64,000 nt of DNA from Lederbergia citrisecunda (GTDB taxonomy: Bacteria; Bacillota; Bacilli; Bacillales; Bacillaceae_C). The translations under genes were made by a program, and so were the position numbers. The DNA lies in NCBI RefSeq assembly GCF_018343695.1, contig NZ_JAGYPJ010000001.1, positions 2,467,992 through 2,531,991 of the forward strand, written 5' to 3'. Positions 28,624 through 38,025 of the stretch are shown here, piece after piece. Each line of letters starts with the position of its first letter. Within the stretch, counting starts at the first letter, position 1. The notes under the pieces are model-generated. The model was given only the letters and a program-made list of their open reading frames with translations, had not been told where the DNA came from and did not search any database.

Positions 28624-30171
28624 TCATTTTATTTTTAGAGCGACATTGGAAAAGACCGAATGATAAAAAATGAATTCTCTATTTTCGTAACGATGTTTCA
28701 TTTCATTTTTAATCAGTTGCCTAATATTCATTTTCATATAATCATTATATCTAACGAAAATGGAGTAATTGGCAGGCGGTAAATCTTTTAATGAGTCTAA
28801 TTTGAATTCGATAAATCCTTCACCATTTTCTTTTATAGTCACCGGTAAAACATAATCATTGTGAGCATTTTTCCCGTCACGAATTAATACATCTGTGATT
28901 GAATGGATGTCATCACCATAGACATGAAAGTGAAGATTGTATCGGTCCCCTTGACAATAATGTTGTTTAAAGGTGATATATATGGGCAAAGGAATATATT
29001 TATATTTTTCCTCAAGAAAAGGAGTAACCATATAAGGCTTATGATTTTTTATCGCCACTTCTTTTACTTTCATTGATTTATCCCATTCCAACAGTTTTGT
29101 TACTGTACTATACCTACCTTCACGGATCAATTCATAAATTACTTTATGAATTGGTTGTAAAAAGTTCTCAGAAAAATCATATGTTAATTTTTTTGTTGTC
29201 TTCAAAATTTGTTTGTACTTATAATAGTACAGCAGTTTTAATTTTGTGTTTTGAAAATGTGGTGTCGTAAACAGCCTTCTCGTTAAATCAAATTCATAAA
29301 TTCGATTTACTATCATTTTTTCAATTTCAATATCTAATTTTCGATTTAAAATGTAACGGACTACTTGTAAATTATAATTTGTTTTTTGTAAAATATTGGT
29401 TTGATTCGTTAAGCGGGTTTTTTTCGTTTCATCCAAGCGATTTACATAATAAATCGGCTTTGTCGTCGTTGAGATTGTTTTACAACTTGTTAGTACATCA
29501 ATAAAAAATTGCTTATCTTCGGCGAATTTCATCTCGGGGAACTGAATCTGCTGCTCTTTAATAAAACTAGTTCGCATCATTCTTGCCGTCGGACCAAGAT
29601 GGTGAAATATATGCGGGATGGAAAAAGGAGATACGCTTCTTCTTTCTTTACAAGATTGATGGTCACCAACTACTTGAGTTCCTCCATTATCCACTCTGAT
29701 CGTTTTTCCAACAACATATGCTTCACCTGTTTCTTCTAAAATCTCAAAAAGTACTTGTAATCCATTTGGATCGAGCCAATCGTCTGCATCTAAAAAAGTG
29801 ATATAAGGTGAACTTGCTAATTCCAGACCAATATTACGAGGACGTCCAGGTGTACCAGAATTACAATCTAACAAAACCACGGTAATGTTCTCATGTTTTT
29901 TTTCATAATCTAATAAAATTTCTTTTGAACGATCTGTGGAACAATCATCGATTAAGATGTACTCAATATTTTTAAAACCAAGCGTTTGATTCTTAACGGA
30001 TTCAATTGACTTCTTTAAATAGTTTTCCCCATTATAAACAGGGGTAATGACAGTAACTAAATATTCTTTTTTCCTATTTGTAGACTCGTTAAACACAGTA
30101 TAAGCTTGTTTTTTAGGCTTATATAATTTTTTAAAAATCGTAGTATCTAATAAATTATATTTTTGGACCAT
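28624..30171 (-). CDS. Family 2 glycosyltransferase with C-terminal extension
   Basis: This is a cytoplasmic inverting glycosyltransferase of 515 residues. The GT-A domain covers about residues 38-280 with VITPVYNGENYL, the UDP-site IDDCS (D75, D76), and the DXD-type FLDADDW (D128-D131), then MKFAEDKQFF. The C-terminal 200 residues hold a basic region and beta-rich segments typical of enzymes that modify surface polymers. The ribosome binding site is weak. It is unlike its sugar-catabolic neighbours and stands with one small upstream ORF, so it may be an insertion of cell-surface genes. Donor and acceptor are unknown. Confidence 0.85.
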   Translation of the reverse strand: MVQKYNLLDTTIFKKLYKPKKQAYTVFNESTNRKKEYLVTVITPVYNGENYLKKSIESVKNQTLGFKNIEYILIDDCSTDRSKEILLDYEKKHENITVVLLDCNSGTPGRPRNIGLELASSPYITFLDADDWLDPNGLQVLFEILEETGEAYVVGKTIRVDNGGTQVVGDHQSCKERRSVSPFSIPHIFHHLGPTARMMRTSFIKEQQIQFPEMKFAEDKQFFIDVLTSCKTISTTTKPIYYVNRLDETKKTRLTNQTNILQKTNYNLQVVRYILNRKLDIEIEKMIVNRIYEFDLTRRLFTTPHFQNTKLKLLYYYKYKQILKTTKKLTYDFSENFLQPIHKVIYELIREGRYSTVTKLLEWDKSMKVKEVAIKNHKPYMVTPFLEEKYKYIPLPIYITFKQHYCQGDRYNLHFHVYGDDIHSITDVLIRDGKNAHNDYVLPVTIKENGEGFIEFKLDSLKDLPPANYSIFVRYNDYMKMNIRQLIKNEMKHRYENREFIFYHSVFSNVALKIK

Positions 30172-30180
30172 GTCTTCACG

Positions 30181-30345
30181 TCATTCCTTAAAAAATCTAT
30201 TAAAGACAATAAATGACTTATACATAAAATTAGAGATCGAATATGTTGGATACCTTAAGTAACAACCATATTTTGGTCCAAAAACAAATAAATTATTCTT
30301 TTTTTTAAACTCTATTCCATAAGGACACCTGCCCTTATTAAACAT
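30181..30345 (-). CDS. Small uncharacterised ORF upstream of the glycosyltransferase
   Basis: A 54-codon ORF (ATG at 30345) ends 9 nt before the glycosyltransferase start. The product is basic and aromatic-rich (FNKGRCPYGIEF, FGPKYGCYLRYP, MYKSFIVFNRFFKE), a composition more like real protein than chance AT-rich sequence. Its ribosome binding site is poor (AAGG two bases before ATG). It may be the 3' remnant of a lost gene or a small leader protein. I recognise no family. Confidence 0.3.
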   Translation of the reverse strand: MFNKGRCPYGIEFKKKNNLFVFGPKYGCYLRYPTYSISNFMYKSFIVFNRFFKE

Positions 30346-30630
30346 GGCCTTGAATGTAATGATCGAAAGTACTGATTAAACAATCATGCATTCTTTTTTC
30401 AATATAACTTTTATGAATGGGTAGGAGTAGAATTCTTAAAGCAATGGGAAATGGATTTTGAGCAGGTGATGAAGGAAGTATTAGATGAGTACTTTCTGAT
30501 AAGATTGGGTTTATTTCATTTAAATTTTGTTTATATCCTATATCAATTAATTAATTTAATAATAGGTTCTAGCAGTGGTTATGTATCAACTTTATAGTAC
30601 GGTTCACCATGATCTTCAGTAGATAATCTA
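30346..30630. other. AT-rich intergenic stretch, possible gene remnant
   Basis: No gene can be supported. A short plus-strand frame (about 30410-30595) reads like degenerate protein (DFEQVMKEVLDEYF) but has no ribosome binding site and no family I recognise. Confidence 0.4.
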
Positions 30631-30661
30631 AGTGGCAGATGGAATCACTCCATCCGCCACT
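30631..30661 (-). terminator. Hairpin 3' of the FAH-family hydrolase gene
   Basis: AGTGGCGGATGGA pairs with TCCATCTGCCACT around a 5-nt loop on the minus strand, followed by TTAGATTATC. It lies 52 nt after the stop at 30713. Confidence 0.65.
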
Positions 30662-30712
30662 CGGCATTACATTTAATCAATAGAGAAAGATTGAAAGTGT
30701 ATCAGTCCACTT

Positions 30713-31603
30713 TTACTCTTCAATAAAATAATTAGTAAGTGAACCTAGTTTTTCAACTTCAACCGTTAAGACATCCCCTGGCTGGAGATAGTGTTGCTTG
30801 TCTTCGGGATATCCCATGACGACTCCTTCTGGTGTTCCAGTTAAAATTATATCTCCTGGCTCCAACGTCATATGCTGCGAAATATAGCTAACAATTTCTG
30901 CGCAATTAAAAATCATATCCGATGTATTGGAATTTTGTCTTAACTCGCCATTTACATACGTTTTTAAGGTAAGGTTGTTAGGATCTCCGACCTCGTCTGC
31001 CGTCACTAAAAAAGGTCCTACTGGGCTAAATTTATCACATGACTTTCCGAGCAACCATTGAGGAGTTCTCAACTGCAAATCTCGTGCAGACAAATCGTTC
31101 ACCGTGGAATAGCCGAAAACATATTCCAATGCTTCATCTACATTGACGTACTTTGCTTTTTTTCCAATGACGATTCCTAGTTCAACCTCGTAATCTAGTT
31201 TTTCCGTCACTTTTGGAACTGGAATTTCCTCTTTATGACCCGTTAATGTATTATCGAACTTATTAAATAATATTGGAACTTCCGGATAAGGAGCGTTCGT
31301 TTCATCTGCGTGTTTTCTGTAATTCAAGCCAACGCAAATGATTTTATGAGGTCTTGTGACACATGGTCCCCAAGTGATTTCGTCCTCATTTGCAAAAACT
31401 GCCTTCTCTTCATTAATCGAGTATTCAATAAAATCCTGAAGTCTTGACACTTCTTCTTTAAATCCAGAAATAACATCCATAATATCTGTCTTGATATCAA
31501 AATTAATTCCGTTTTTAACAGAAGCAGTAATGTCCAAAATTCCATGTTCTGTTTTTACTCCAAGCTTATGTATGCCCTGATCATAAAACGTTAACAGCTT
31601 CAT
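30713..31603 (-). CDS. FAH-family hydrolase, probable 2,4-diketo-3-deoxy-L-fuconate hydrolase
   Basis: This fumarylacetoacetate-hydrolase-fold enzyme has 296 residues and cleaves C-C bonds of diketo acids. The metal ligands are visible as E139 and E141 in DYEVELG and D170 in VNDLSARD; GLNYRKHADE and LTGTPEGVVMGY are conserved loops. AAAGGAG precedes the ATG. It follows the enolase-superfamily dehydratase by 110 nt in the same direction. In the oxidative L-fucose pathway an enzyme of this family splits 2,4-diketo-3-deoxy-L-fuconate to pyruvate and lactate. That substrate is inferred from the neighbouring dehydratase and fucosidase relics; related acylpyruvases look alike. Confidence 0.82.
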   Translation of the reverse strand: MKLLTFYDQGIHKLGVKTEHGILDITASVKNGINFDIKTDIMDVISGFKEEVSRLQDFIEYSINEEKAVFANEDEITWGPCVTRPHKIICVGLNYRKHADETNAPYPEVPILFNKFDNTLTGHKEEIPVPKVTEKLDYEVELGIVIGKKAKYVNVDEALEYVFGYSTVNDLSARDLQLRTPQWLLGKSCDKFSPVGPFLVTADEVGDPNNLTLKTYVNGELRQNSNTSDMIFNCAEIVSYISQHMTLEPGDIILTGTPEGVVMGYPEDKQHYLQPGDVLTVEVEKLGSLTNYFIEE

Positions 31604-31642
31604 AGAAAATTTCTCCTTTCATGAACTATGCATTTTTTCCAA

Positions 31643-31687
31643 TAGGAAGCGAAACGAAGATCAGCTGTTCCTTCAATCCGCTTCCTA
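31643..31687 (-). other. Intercistronic hairpin between dehydratase and FAH genes
   Basis: TAGGAAGCG pairs with CGCTTCCTA around a 27-nt loop. No U-run follows, so it may be an RNA-processing or stability element rather than a terminator. Confidence 0.4.
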
Positions 31688-31713
31688 CACTGTTGAAATT
31701 TTTCTATCTTGCT

Positions 31714-32811
31714 TTATCCAATCCTGCATTCCGTCAATACTTTATCCGTAAATTTACATCCTAATCCCGGTTCTTCAGGTAAAGTGTAATAGCCATTCAC
31801 CACTTTAACGGGATTTTCCCAAATATCTGCGATTGATTCGTAGCAATATTCAACCATCGGAACATTTGACGAAGCAGCCGCTAATTGGACATGTAATTTT
31901 TGTTGAACATTTGTATGTGGAATGACTTCAAGATTATAACAACGGGCGAGAGCTGCAACATCCAGCCACTCATCAATTCCAGATAGTTTCGTAGCATCCG
32001 CTTGGACGATATCAACCGCCCCCATTTCGATATAATCACGGAAATCATATTTCGTATAAATGGTTTCTCCAACGGCGATTGGCAAGTCTAAAGTACGCGC
32101 CAATTCGGCATGAGCTTTTTTATCAAATGGGTTCATCGGTTCTTCAAGCCAAAACACGTCAAACTCCTCAAATTTTCGTCCCCATACGATTGATGTTTTT
32201 AAGTCCCAAACCGTATTGACATCAACCATTAATTTTACATTGTCGCCAATGGCTCTTCGGACTGCCTTCACTCTTTCATAATCCTCTCTAGGGTCAGGCA
32301 AGCCGACCTTCATTTTTACCGCATCAAAACCACGTTCAATTAATGTGGTCATATCTCGAATCAATTCATCCTGGGTCACCTGAAGCCAGCCGCCGTCAGT
32401 GTTATATGCCTTTACTTTATCTTTAACTGGCCCTAAGTATTTCCATAACGGCAAGTTTGCCACCTTCAATTTTATATCCCATAAAGCCATCTCAACTGCA
32501 CAAAGACCAACTCGTGTTACTCCAACCTGGCCAATAAAATGATTCGTATAATGGAGCTCTCGCAAAATATTTTTATACATAAGCGGGTCTTTTCCAATTA
32601 ATTTAGGTGCATATGTATCATCGATAATCGCTTGAACTGCCCTAGTCCCTTTTGTGTAATTCCAGTTAAAACCCCAGCCACTAATTCCTTCATCTGTATC
32701 AACCCGGATAGCGATAAATTCAACACCTTCAAGCCTTGTTTGCGAATCTGTAATCGCTCGTTGCTTTAAAGGGACATCAAGTAAGTACGTTTCAACATGA
32801 GTAATCTTCAT
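31714..32811 (-). CDS. Enolase-superfamily sugar-acid dehydratase (mandelate racemase subgroup)
   Basis: This Mg2+-dependent enzyme has 365 residues and removes water from an aldonic acid to give a 2-keto-3-deoxy acid. Active-site parts are visible: K166-x-K168 in VKMKVG, metal ligands D197 (MVDVN), E223 (WLEEP) and E249 (GET), and the D272/H299 dyad in QADATK and IPHTN. AGGAGG precedes the ATG. With the FAH hydrolase 3' of it and a fucosidase relic 5' of it, L-fuconate is the best guess; L-rhamnonate, galactonate or another acid sugar remains possible. A full-match cre lies immediately upstream. Confidence 0.85.
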   Translation of the reverse strand: MKITHVETYLLDVPLKQRAITDSQTRLEGVEFIAIRVDTDEGISGWGFNWNYTKGTRAVQAIIDDTYAPKLIGKDPLMYKNILRELHYTNHFIGQVGVTRVGLCAVEMALWDIKLKVANLPLWKYLGPVKDKVKAYNTDGGWLQVTQDELIRDMTTLIERGFDAVKMKVGLPDPREDYERVKAVRRAIGDNVKLMVDVNTVWDLKTSIVWGRKFEEFDVFWLEEPMNPFDKKAHAELARTLDLPIAVGETIYTKYDFRDYIEMGAVDIVQADATKLSGIDEWLDVAALARCYNLEVIPHTNVQQKLHVQLAAASSNVPMVEYCYESIADIWENPVKVVNGYYTLPEEPGLGCKFTDKVLTECRIG

Positions 32812-32825
32812 TAATAATCCTCCTC

Positions 32826-32841
32826 TAGTTAACGCTTACAT
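32826..32841 (-). promoter_or_regulatory. cre (CcpA) site upstream of the dehydratase
   Basis: ATGTAAGCGTTAACTA matches WTGNAANCGNWNNCWW at all 16 positions. It sits between the relic GH29 stop and the dehydratase ribosome binding site, so CcpA could block elongating polymerase here. Confidence 0.7.
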
Positions 32842-32844
32842 TTA

Positions 32845-33710
32845 TTAATTTAATTCAATTTTAAAAACGACTGGGCTTGTACTTTCGACAGTTGAAGTTT
32901 GAATCATTAGCGCTTCTTCAGTTCTATTCCATGTTGGTTTTTCCTTAAATCCTAAAATGGAAATATCTTTGATAATGCCATGAAACAATGGTGATTTTTC
33001 TTTAAGCGAATTAATTCGAACTTCACCACTTTCTGGATATGTCAGAACGGTTGCGTATAAATGTTTGTCTTTTCTAGTGAACCGAATATCTTCACTCGTA
33101 AAAACCTTAGCCTTTTGATCTGTAAATTGGCCTTCTTCTATATTATTTGGCCCTTCCCCAAACGTTTTCCAGTAAGTCGTGCCGTAAATTGCTTCTCCGT
33201 TTAGTTTTAGCCAATCTCCAACCTCTAGAAGAATTGCTTTATCTTCTTCAGGAATCGTACCATCCGCTTTTGGACCGATGTTTAATAGTAATGCACCATT
33301 TTTACTTACTAGGAAATCTCACTTTTATATAGTTGAAATCCATCATGATGTTCCGCAACTGGCATAATATATTTCGCACCAGATTGTTTAAAGAGATCAG
33401 CCCATTCTTCCGCATGAAAATGTTCCGCCTTAAACATCGGAATAAAATCTTTATAGCCAAAATCTTTATGCTCTCCATGCATTTCGAGGTGGTGTTTATA
33501 TTCATCCGACCCTTGAATATACATATTTCGCGGATACCATTCATTTTTAAAAGCCGGAACCGAATACACTCCCCAATGGATGAATATCCCGAACTTCGCT
33601 TTTTGATACCACTCTGGAACTTGGATTTGCGATAATGAGTCCCAATCGGCATTGAATCGTCCAGAGGCAATCGTGTCATCAATGATCTTTAAATATTCCT
33701 GTTTATCCAT
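32845..33710 (-). pseudogene. GH29 alpha-L-fucosidase with internal deletion
   Basis: The N-terminal 130 or so residues (ATG 33710, AAAGGA upstream; [26 protein letters not shown]) are followed by a stop at 33309. The C-terminal third then continues in another frame ([17 protein letters not shown] to FKIELN). Compared with the intact gene at 7332-8789, residues about 133-331 are missing, including the nucleophile Asp. The join is out of frame, so both a deletion and a frameshift kill the gene. The surviving parts are still close to the intact paralogue, so the loss looks recent. Confidence 0.9.
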
Positions 33711-33861
33711 CCTGTCATCCTTTCCTATTAAGCTATATATAATATTCTTCATCGTTTACTAGAATCCTTGATAAATTCTGTAATTTCTTATTTTTCTTAA
33801 GGGAGTTTTTTGTTTGGAAATTGAATAATATGTGAAAAGGCGTCTAAGGAGAAATACATAC

Positions 33862-33965
33862 ATAAAAAATTCCTGGGTTTAATTTTATTCTTATTATTTT
33901 TAGGTGGTTGCAACAACTCGAATGAAGATACATTGGCAAACAAGCACCGGTTATGGCTCTTATAG
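33862..33965 (+). pseudogene. Remnant of a lipoprotein gene 5' end
   Basis: Behind a good AAGGAG the frame KKFLGLILFLLFLGGCNNSNED encodes a lipoprotein signal peptide with lipobox, with a stop after about 34 codons. The expected start ATG-AAA-AAA reads AT-AAA-AAA, as if its G was lost. Both the start loss and the early stop argue for a dead gene fragment. Confidence 0.5.
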
Positions 33966-34036
33966 GTCCACCTTTTTTACTTTGAATCATCTGTGTTATG
34001 ATAACAGGATACTAACAGGAAGGCTGTGGACATGCT

Positions 34037-34675
34037 GTGAAGGAAAAGGTAAAAATCGAGGTTATTCAAAAAGTATTAGACAATTGGATGGGGTTCTTTT
34101 TACCTTACCAAATGGCATTACATGAATTAGAAAGTGATTTCAAGATTATTGACTTAGAGTGGAAAACACGATATGGCTATTCCGTTATTGAACATAAGAA
34201 AACACGTATAAAAACATTAAGATCTTTGGTGGAGAAAATACAAAGAAAAGAAATTCCTTTAACACAAGAAGCAGTGAGGAATGAAATAAGAGATATTTTG
34301 GGTGTTAGAATTGTCACAAGTTTTGTTGATGACGTATATATGTTGAAGGAGCATATCCAGCAACGTGAAGACATTCGAATCATACGCGTAAAAGATTATA
34401 TTCAGGACCCGAAAATGAGTGGATATAAAAGTTTGCACCTGATTGTAGAAACCCAAGTCATCCTATCTAACGAGATAATATGGGTTCCTGCAGAAATACA
34501 AATTCGTACTTCCGCTATGGATTTTTGGGCATCCACCGAGCATAAACTAAACTATAAATATCAAGGGGAAACTATACCTGAGGATGCTCAAAAACAGCTA
34601 ATTGAACTTGCCAAAGCATCTTCCTTAATGGATAAAGAAATGTCAAGATTAAGAACACAATTACTAGCCAATTAA
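34037..34675 (+). CDS. Small alarmone synthetase (RelA/SpoT nucleotidyltransferase domain only)
   Basis: The enzyme transfers pyrophosphate from ATP to GTP/GDP to make (p)ppGpp. At 212 residues it has the length of the B. subtilis small synthetases YjbM/YwaC and lacks an HD hydrolase domain. Conserved motifs are KKTRIKTLRSLVEKI, RDILGVRIV (D86), SGYKSLHL and the catalytic EIQIRT (E153). The start is a GTG at 34037 with only a weak site. It lies on the plus strand between glycosidase relics with no partner gene. Whether it is SasA- or SasB-like cannot be settled by eye. Confidence 0.88.
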   Translation: MKEKVKIEVIQKVLDNWMGFFLPYQMALHELESDFKIIDLEWKTRYGYSVIEHKKTRIKTLRSLVEKIQRKEIPLTQEAVRNEIRDILGVRIVTSFVDDVYMLKEHIQQREDIRIIRVKDYIQDPKMSGYKSLHLIVETQVILSNEIIWVPAEIQIRTSAMDFWASTEHKLNYKYQGETIPEDAQKQLIELAKASSLMDKEMSRLRTQLLAN

Positions 34676-34734
34676 GCAAACAAGCGTGACACCTATATAT
34701 CATATACAACCTTAAGAAATTCTGACAAATAATA

Positions 34735-34958
34735 ACCCTTGGAACACTAAAGATTGTTTTTTCCTATGTCTTCATCATAAAGACGGAATTATGACCCGCA
34801 ACAAATAACCGTATGTCTTGAACAGATTCATTGTTAAACACTGGCGTTTCACCTTCGATTATATTGTTTTCAGTTTCCTTTCCCATTACACTACTTGTAA
34901 CTATTAATTAAAGGGTTAGGAAAACAAACATCAGTCTGTGCACTGATTTTTTATTCAT
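34735..34958 (-). pseudogene. Relic of a GH43 arabinanase gene, core deleted
   Basis: This is a decayed copy of parts of the arabinanase gene at 49564-52377. From ATG 34958 it matches the signal peptide region (KSVHRLMFVFLTL, then a stop) and the segment up to about residue 48 (ETPVFNNESVQD). It then jumps to the equivalent of about residues 386-405 (GHNSV and YDED). About 340 residues including the catalytic Asp/Glu are gone. The gene order with the abfA relic next to it mirrors the intact pair. Confidence 0.8.
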
Positions 34959-35092
34959 TTAGAGAATTCCTTCTACAAAATCGTCATGTATTTTTAAGTA
35001 GTTGCTTTGAGGTTTTTAAAAGAGAGAGTGGTTACTGAAGAAGTTTTATAATGGGTGAGAGAATTCCTCTCCCCCGAGCAATATTATTTTTT

Positions 35093-35805
<713 letters not shown>

Positions 35806-35886
35806 GTTTATCTAGGGCCATTCGAAATAGAAAAAAATAACATAACTAAATGATTTTAAGAAATACTATACATGGAGGTGAAGAGT

Positions 35887-36009
35887 GTGTCGAGAAGAAA
35901 AGCTGACCCATCAACGATCGGTTTAGGATCATCACAAACTATGGCGCAAGGAACGACAACAAGGGAAACTGGAATTAAGAAGGATTCTTCAAGAAAGAAA
36001 AACAAGTAA
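35887..36009 (+). CDS. Small basic protein, YuzL-like
   Basis: A 40-residue product starts at GTG 35887 with GGAGGTG 6 nt upstream, an excellent site. The sequence begins SRRKADPSTIGLGSSQ, is rich in Lys, Arg, Ser and Thr, and ends RKKNK. It resembles the short YuzL-type proteins of spore-forming bacilli as I recall them; their function is unknown and a spore role is possible. A strong terminator follows. It is a single-gene plus-strand unit at the border of the relic zone. Confidence 0.6.
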   Translation: MSRRKADPSTIGLGSSQTMAQGTTTRETGIKKDSSRKKNK

Positions 36010-36034
36010 GGATTTTTAATATGTTTTATTATTT

Positions 36035-36080
36035 AAATAAGCAAAACAGGGGAAATATATTCCTCCTGTTTTGCTTATTT
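36035..36080 (+). terminator. Strong terminator, probably bidirectional
   Basis: AAATAAGCAAAACAGG pairs with CCTGTTTTGCTTATTT. It serves the small gene on the plus strand and the dioxygenase gene (stop 36138) on the minus strand. Confidence 0.85.
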
Positions 36081-36137
36081 TAGGTAATGATAGATAAGCT
36101 TCCGTTACTCCAATATTTCGCCTTGGAAAACTAGCGT

Positions 36138-37034
36138 TTAAATTCCCCACTTTATACGGGATTCCTCCATTGTAACCTGCTCTTTTGGATCCTGTTTAGT
36201 ATGTCCTAAAGGTTCATTTCCAACCCATCGCTCATCCATTGGCTCGGTATTTAGCTGGTAACGTGTATCAACACTAATTCGGTAGCGATTAGTAGTATTA
36301 TTAATGGAGGCGTGTAGTGTAAACATACCAAAAATGATAACATCGCCAGCACTAAATGGAGTTGTGGCCCATTGCCCACCATATTTATCAATAATTTCTA
36401 TTGGATTTGTTGTGAGCCATCCATTTGAAACTCTATCGCGATCCACATCCATTTTTCCATACGTTTCTTTTATTTTTTCAAAGTTTTGAGAGCCTAAGCA
36501 AATTGCTAGAGGTCCATGTTCTAAGGGTGTATCACCTAATGGTGTCCACATTGTATAGATATTTCTAGTTCCCCTACCCATGTAGACAATATCGTAATGA
36601 GCTCCCGTAAATCCTTCCTTTCCTACAGCACGTGGCCATTTATAATCGTAAGTAGTAGCAGTTCCTTCTAAAAATTCATTGAAAAAACTCATAACTCTGG
36701 AGGAATTAACAAGTTCAAGAAGATCCGGAAATTCTAAAGCAAAGTCTAGTCCTCCCCCTCCGTAAAATCCTCCCTTATTTTGCGGCCCAATAATCCCCTC
36801 ATCAATAGGTTCAACATCCGCTAATTTGCCTTCTCGTTGTAATTTTTCTAGAATATTTCTCCGTGCAGCCAATACCTTCTCCCTATCATGGAATCCACGG
36901 AATAATAAATAACCTTCCTCTTCCATCCTTTTTCGAAGCTTGTCCGTTTGATCTAAGATATCATTTGAATCTCTTAAATTTGTAAGATATTTCGTGCCCA
37001 TTTCCAATTCATGTTTACCCATTTTTAATATCAT
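36138..37034 (-). CDS. Phytanoyl-CoA dioxygenase (PhyH) family Fe(II)/2-oxoglutarate oxygenase
   Basis: This predicted non-haem iron dioxygenase has 298 residues and would hydroxylate a small substrate. The facial triad is visible as H146-x-D148 in GAHYDIV and H241 in TLHASINN, with R252 nearby for 2-oxoglutarate. GYLLFRGF near the N-terminus and WTPLGDTPLEHGPL are family hallmarks. It follows an AraC regulator and a sugar ABC importer on the same strand, so the substrate may come from a plant polysaccharide or conjugate. The real substrate is unknown; PhyH proteins are diverse. Confidence 0.85.
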   Translation of the reverse strand: MILKMGKHELEMGTKYLTNLRDSNDILDQTDKLRKRMEEEGYLLFRGFHDREKVLAARRNILEKLQREGKLADVEPIDEGIIGPQNKGGFYGGGGLDFALEFPDLLELVNSSRVMSFFNEFLEGTATTYDYKWPRAVGKEGFTGAHYDIVYMGRGTRNIYTMWTPLGDTPLEHGPLAICLGSQNFEKIKETYGKMDVDRDRVSNGWLTTNPIEIIDKYGGQWATTPFSAGDVIIFGMFTLHASINNTTNRYRISVDTRYQLNTEPMDERWVGNEPLGHTKQDPKEQVTMEESRIKWGI

Positions 37035-37149
37035 TTTTTAATTATCCTTCCTATTCTTTATATATATATGTATATGAGACCTTAACAAATATTAGTCAAA
37101 TACTTGTTAATCCAAAAGCTAAAAAACTATCATAATTGTTGAGCCCTAA

Positions 37150-37929
37150 TTAAAAGACAAGCTCTCCTTTATTTTTTCTCCATTCGGAAGGTGATAACCC
37201 TTCAATTTGTTTAAACCAAGACGAAAAGGAATGTATATTTGAAAAGCCAATTTGCTCAGAAATGATTTGCAATGATTTTTTTGTATATACTAATAACCAT
37301 TTTGCTTCTGCCATTCTATAATACTGTTGAAATTGTTTTGGATTAATCCCGTATAACTCTTTGAACTTTCTACGAAAATTCGATTCAGAAAAACCTGTAA
37401 GGATTGCTAAATCGCGCATTCGTATTTCCTGATGAAGATTTGAGCGGATATATGTTGCCGTGGTCTCTATCGTAATGGGAACATAGCCAGTCTTAGAATG
37501 CTGTAATAAAAACAGCAAAAAAATTTCAATCCATGTAAATATTACTTTTTTTTCTTCTATTAAAGGTTGCGAAATCATTTTAAGCCAGTTTCTAAATAAG
37601 ACTTCATATTGTTCCCTATAAATTTGTAGCAGTGATATTATTCGAGGATATTCCGTATGAGTTAATCTATAAAACAATTTCTTTAACTCTTTTGGCATTA
37701 CTGTTATCTCGATCACTCCCCATCTTACTGATGTAATAGCGAAAATCCGATGAGGTAAATTGGGAGGAATTATTACTACACTACCCTCTTGTAAAAAAAA
37801 TTCTGCGTTTTCCAATTGAAAAACTGCATTTCCTTCTAGTAATATTGAAATTTCATAAGTCTGATGTTTATGGAAGCCCATATCCCATTTATGTGAATGA
37901 GTGTTAATACTACTGTTTATAAATTCCAT
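37150..37929 (-). CDS. AraC-family regulator
   Basis: This is a transcription factor of about 259 residues from the ATG at 37929, which has GGAAGGTGG 8 nt upstream; the longer ORF would add 11 residues. The N-terminal cupin shows HSHKWDMGFHKHQTYEISI and PPNLPHRIF. The C-terminal helix-turn-helix shows RDLAILTGFSESNFRRKFK and ISEQIGFSNIHSFSSWFK. It lies between the importer genes and the PhyH gene, all co-directional, and probably controls them. Confidence 0.9.
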   Translation of the reverse strand: MEFINSSINTHSHKWDMGFHKHQTYEISILLEGNAVFQLENAEFFLQEGSVVIIPPNLPHRIFAITSVRWGVIEITVMPKELKKLFYRLTHTEYPRIISLLQIYREQYEVLFRNWLKMISQPLIEEKKVIFTWIEIFLLFLLQHSKTGYVPITIETTATYIRSNLHQEIRMRDLAILTGFSESNFRRKFKELYGINPKQFQQYYRMAEAKWLLVYTKKSLQIISEQIGFSNIHSFSSWFKQIEGLSPSEWRKNKGELVF

Positions 37930-38025
37930 TACGATGTCCACCTTCCTATATTGGATTATCAATTAAATATTCCATTAACGATTACTCAATAATTAGGAGT
38001 TTGCACCATAACATTCCATCTGCTT

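Noticed and set aside
30410-30595. Plus-strand protein-like frame (DFEQVMKEVLDEYF)
   Set aside because: No start with a ribosome binding site and no family recognised; kept only as a possible remnant.
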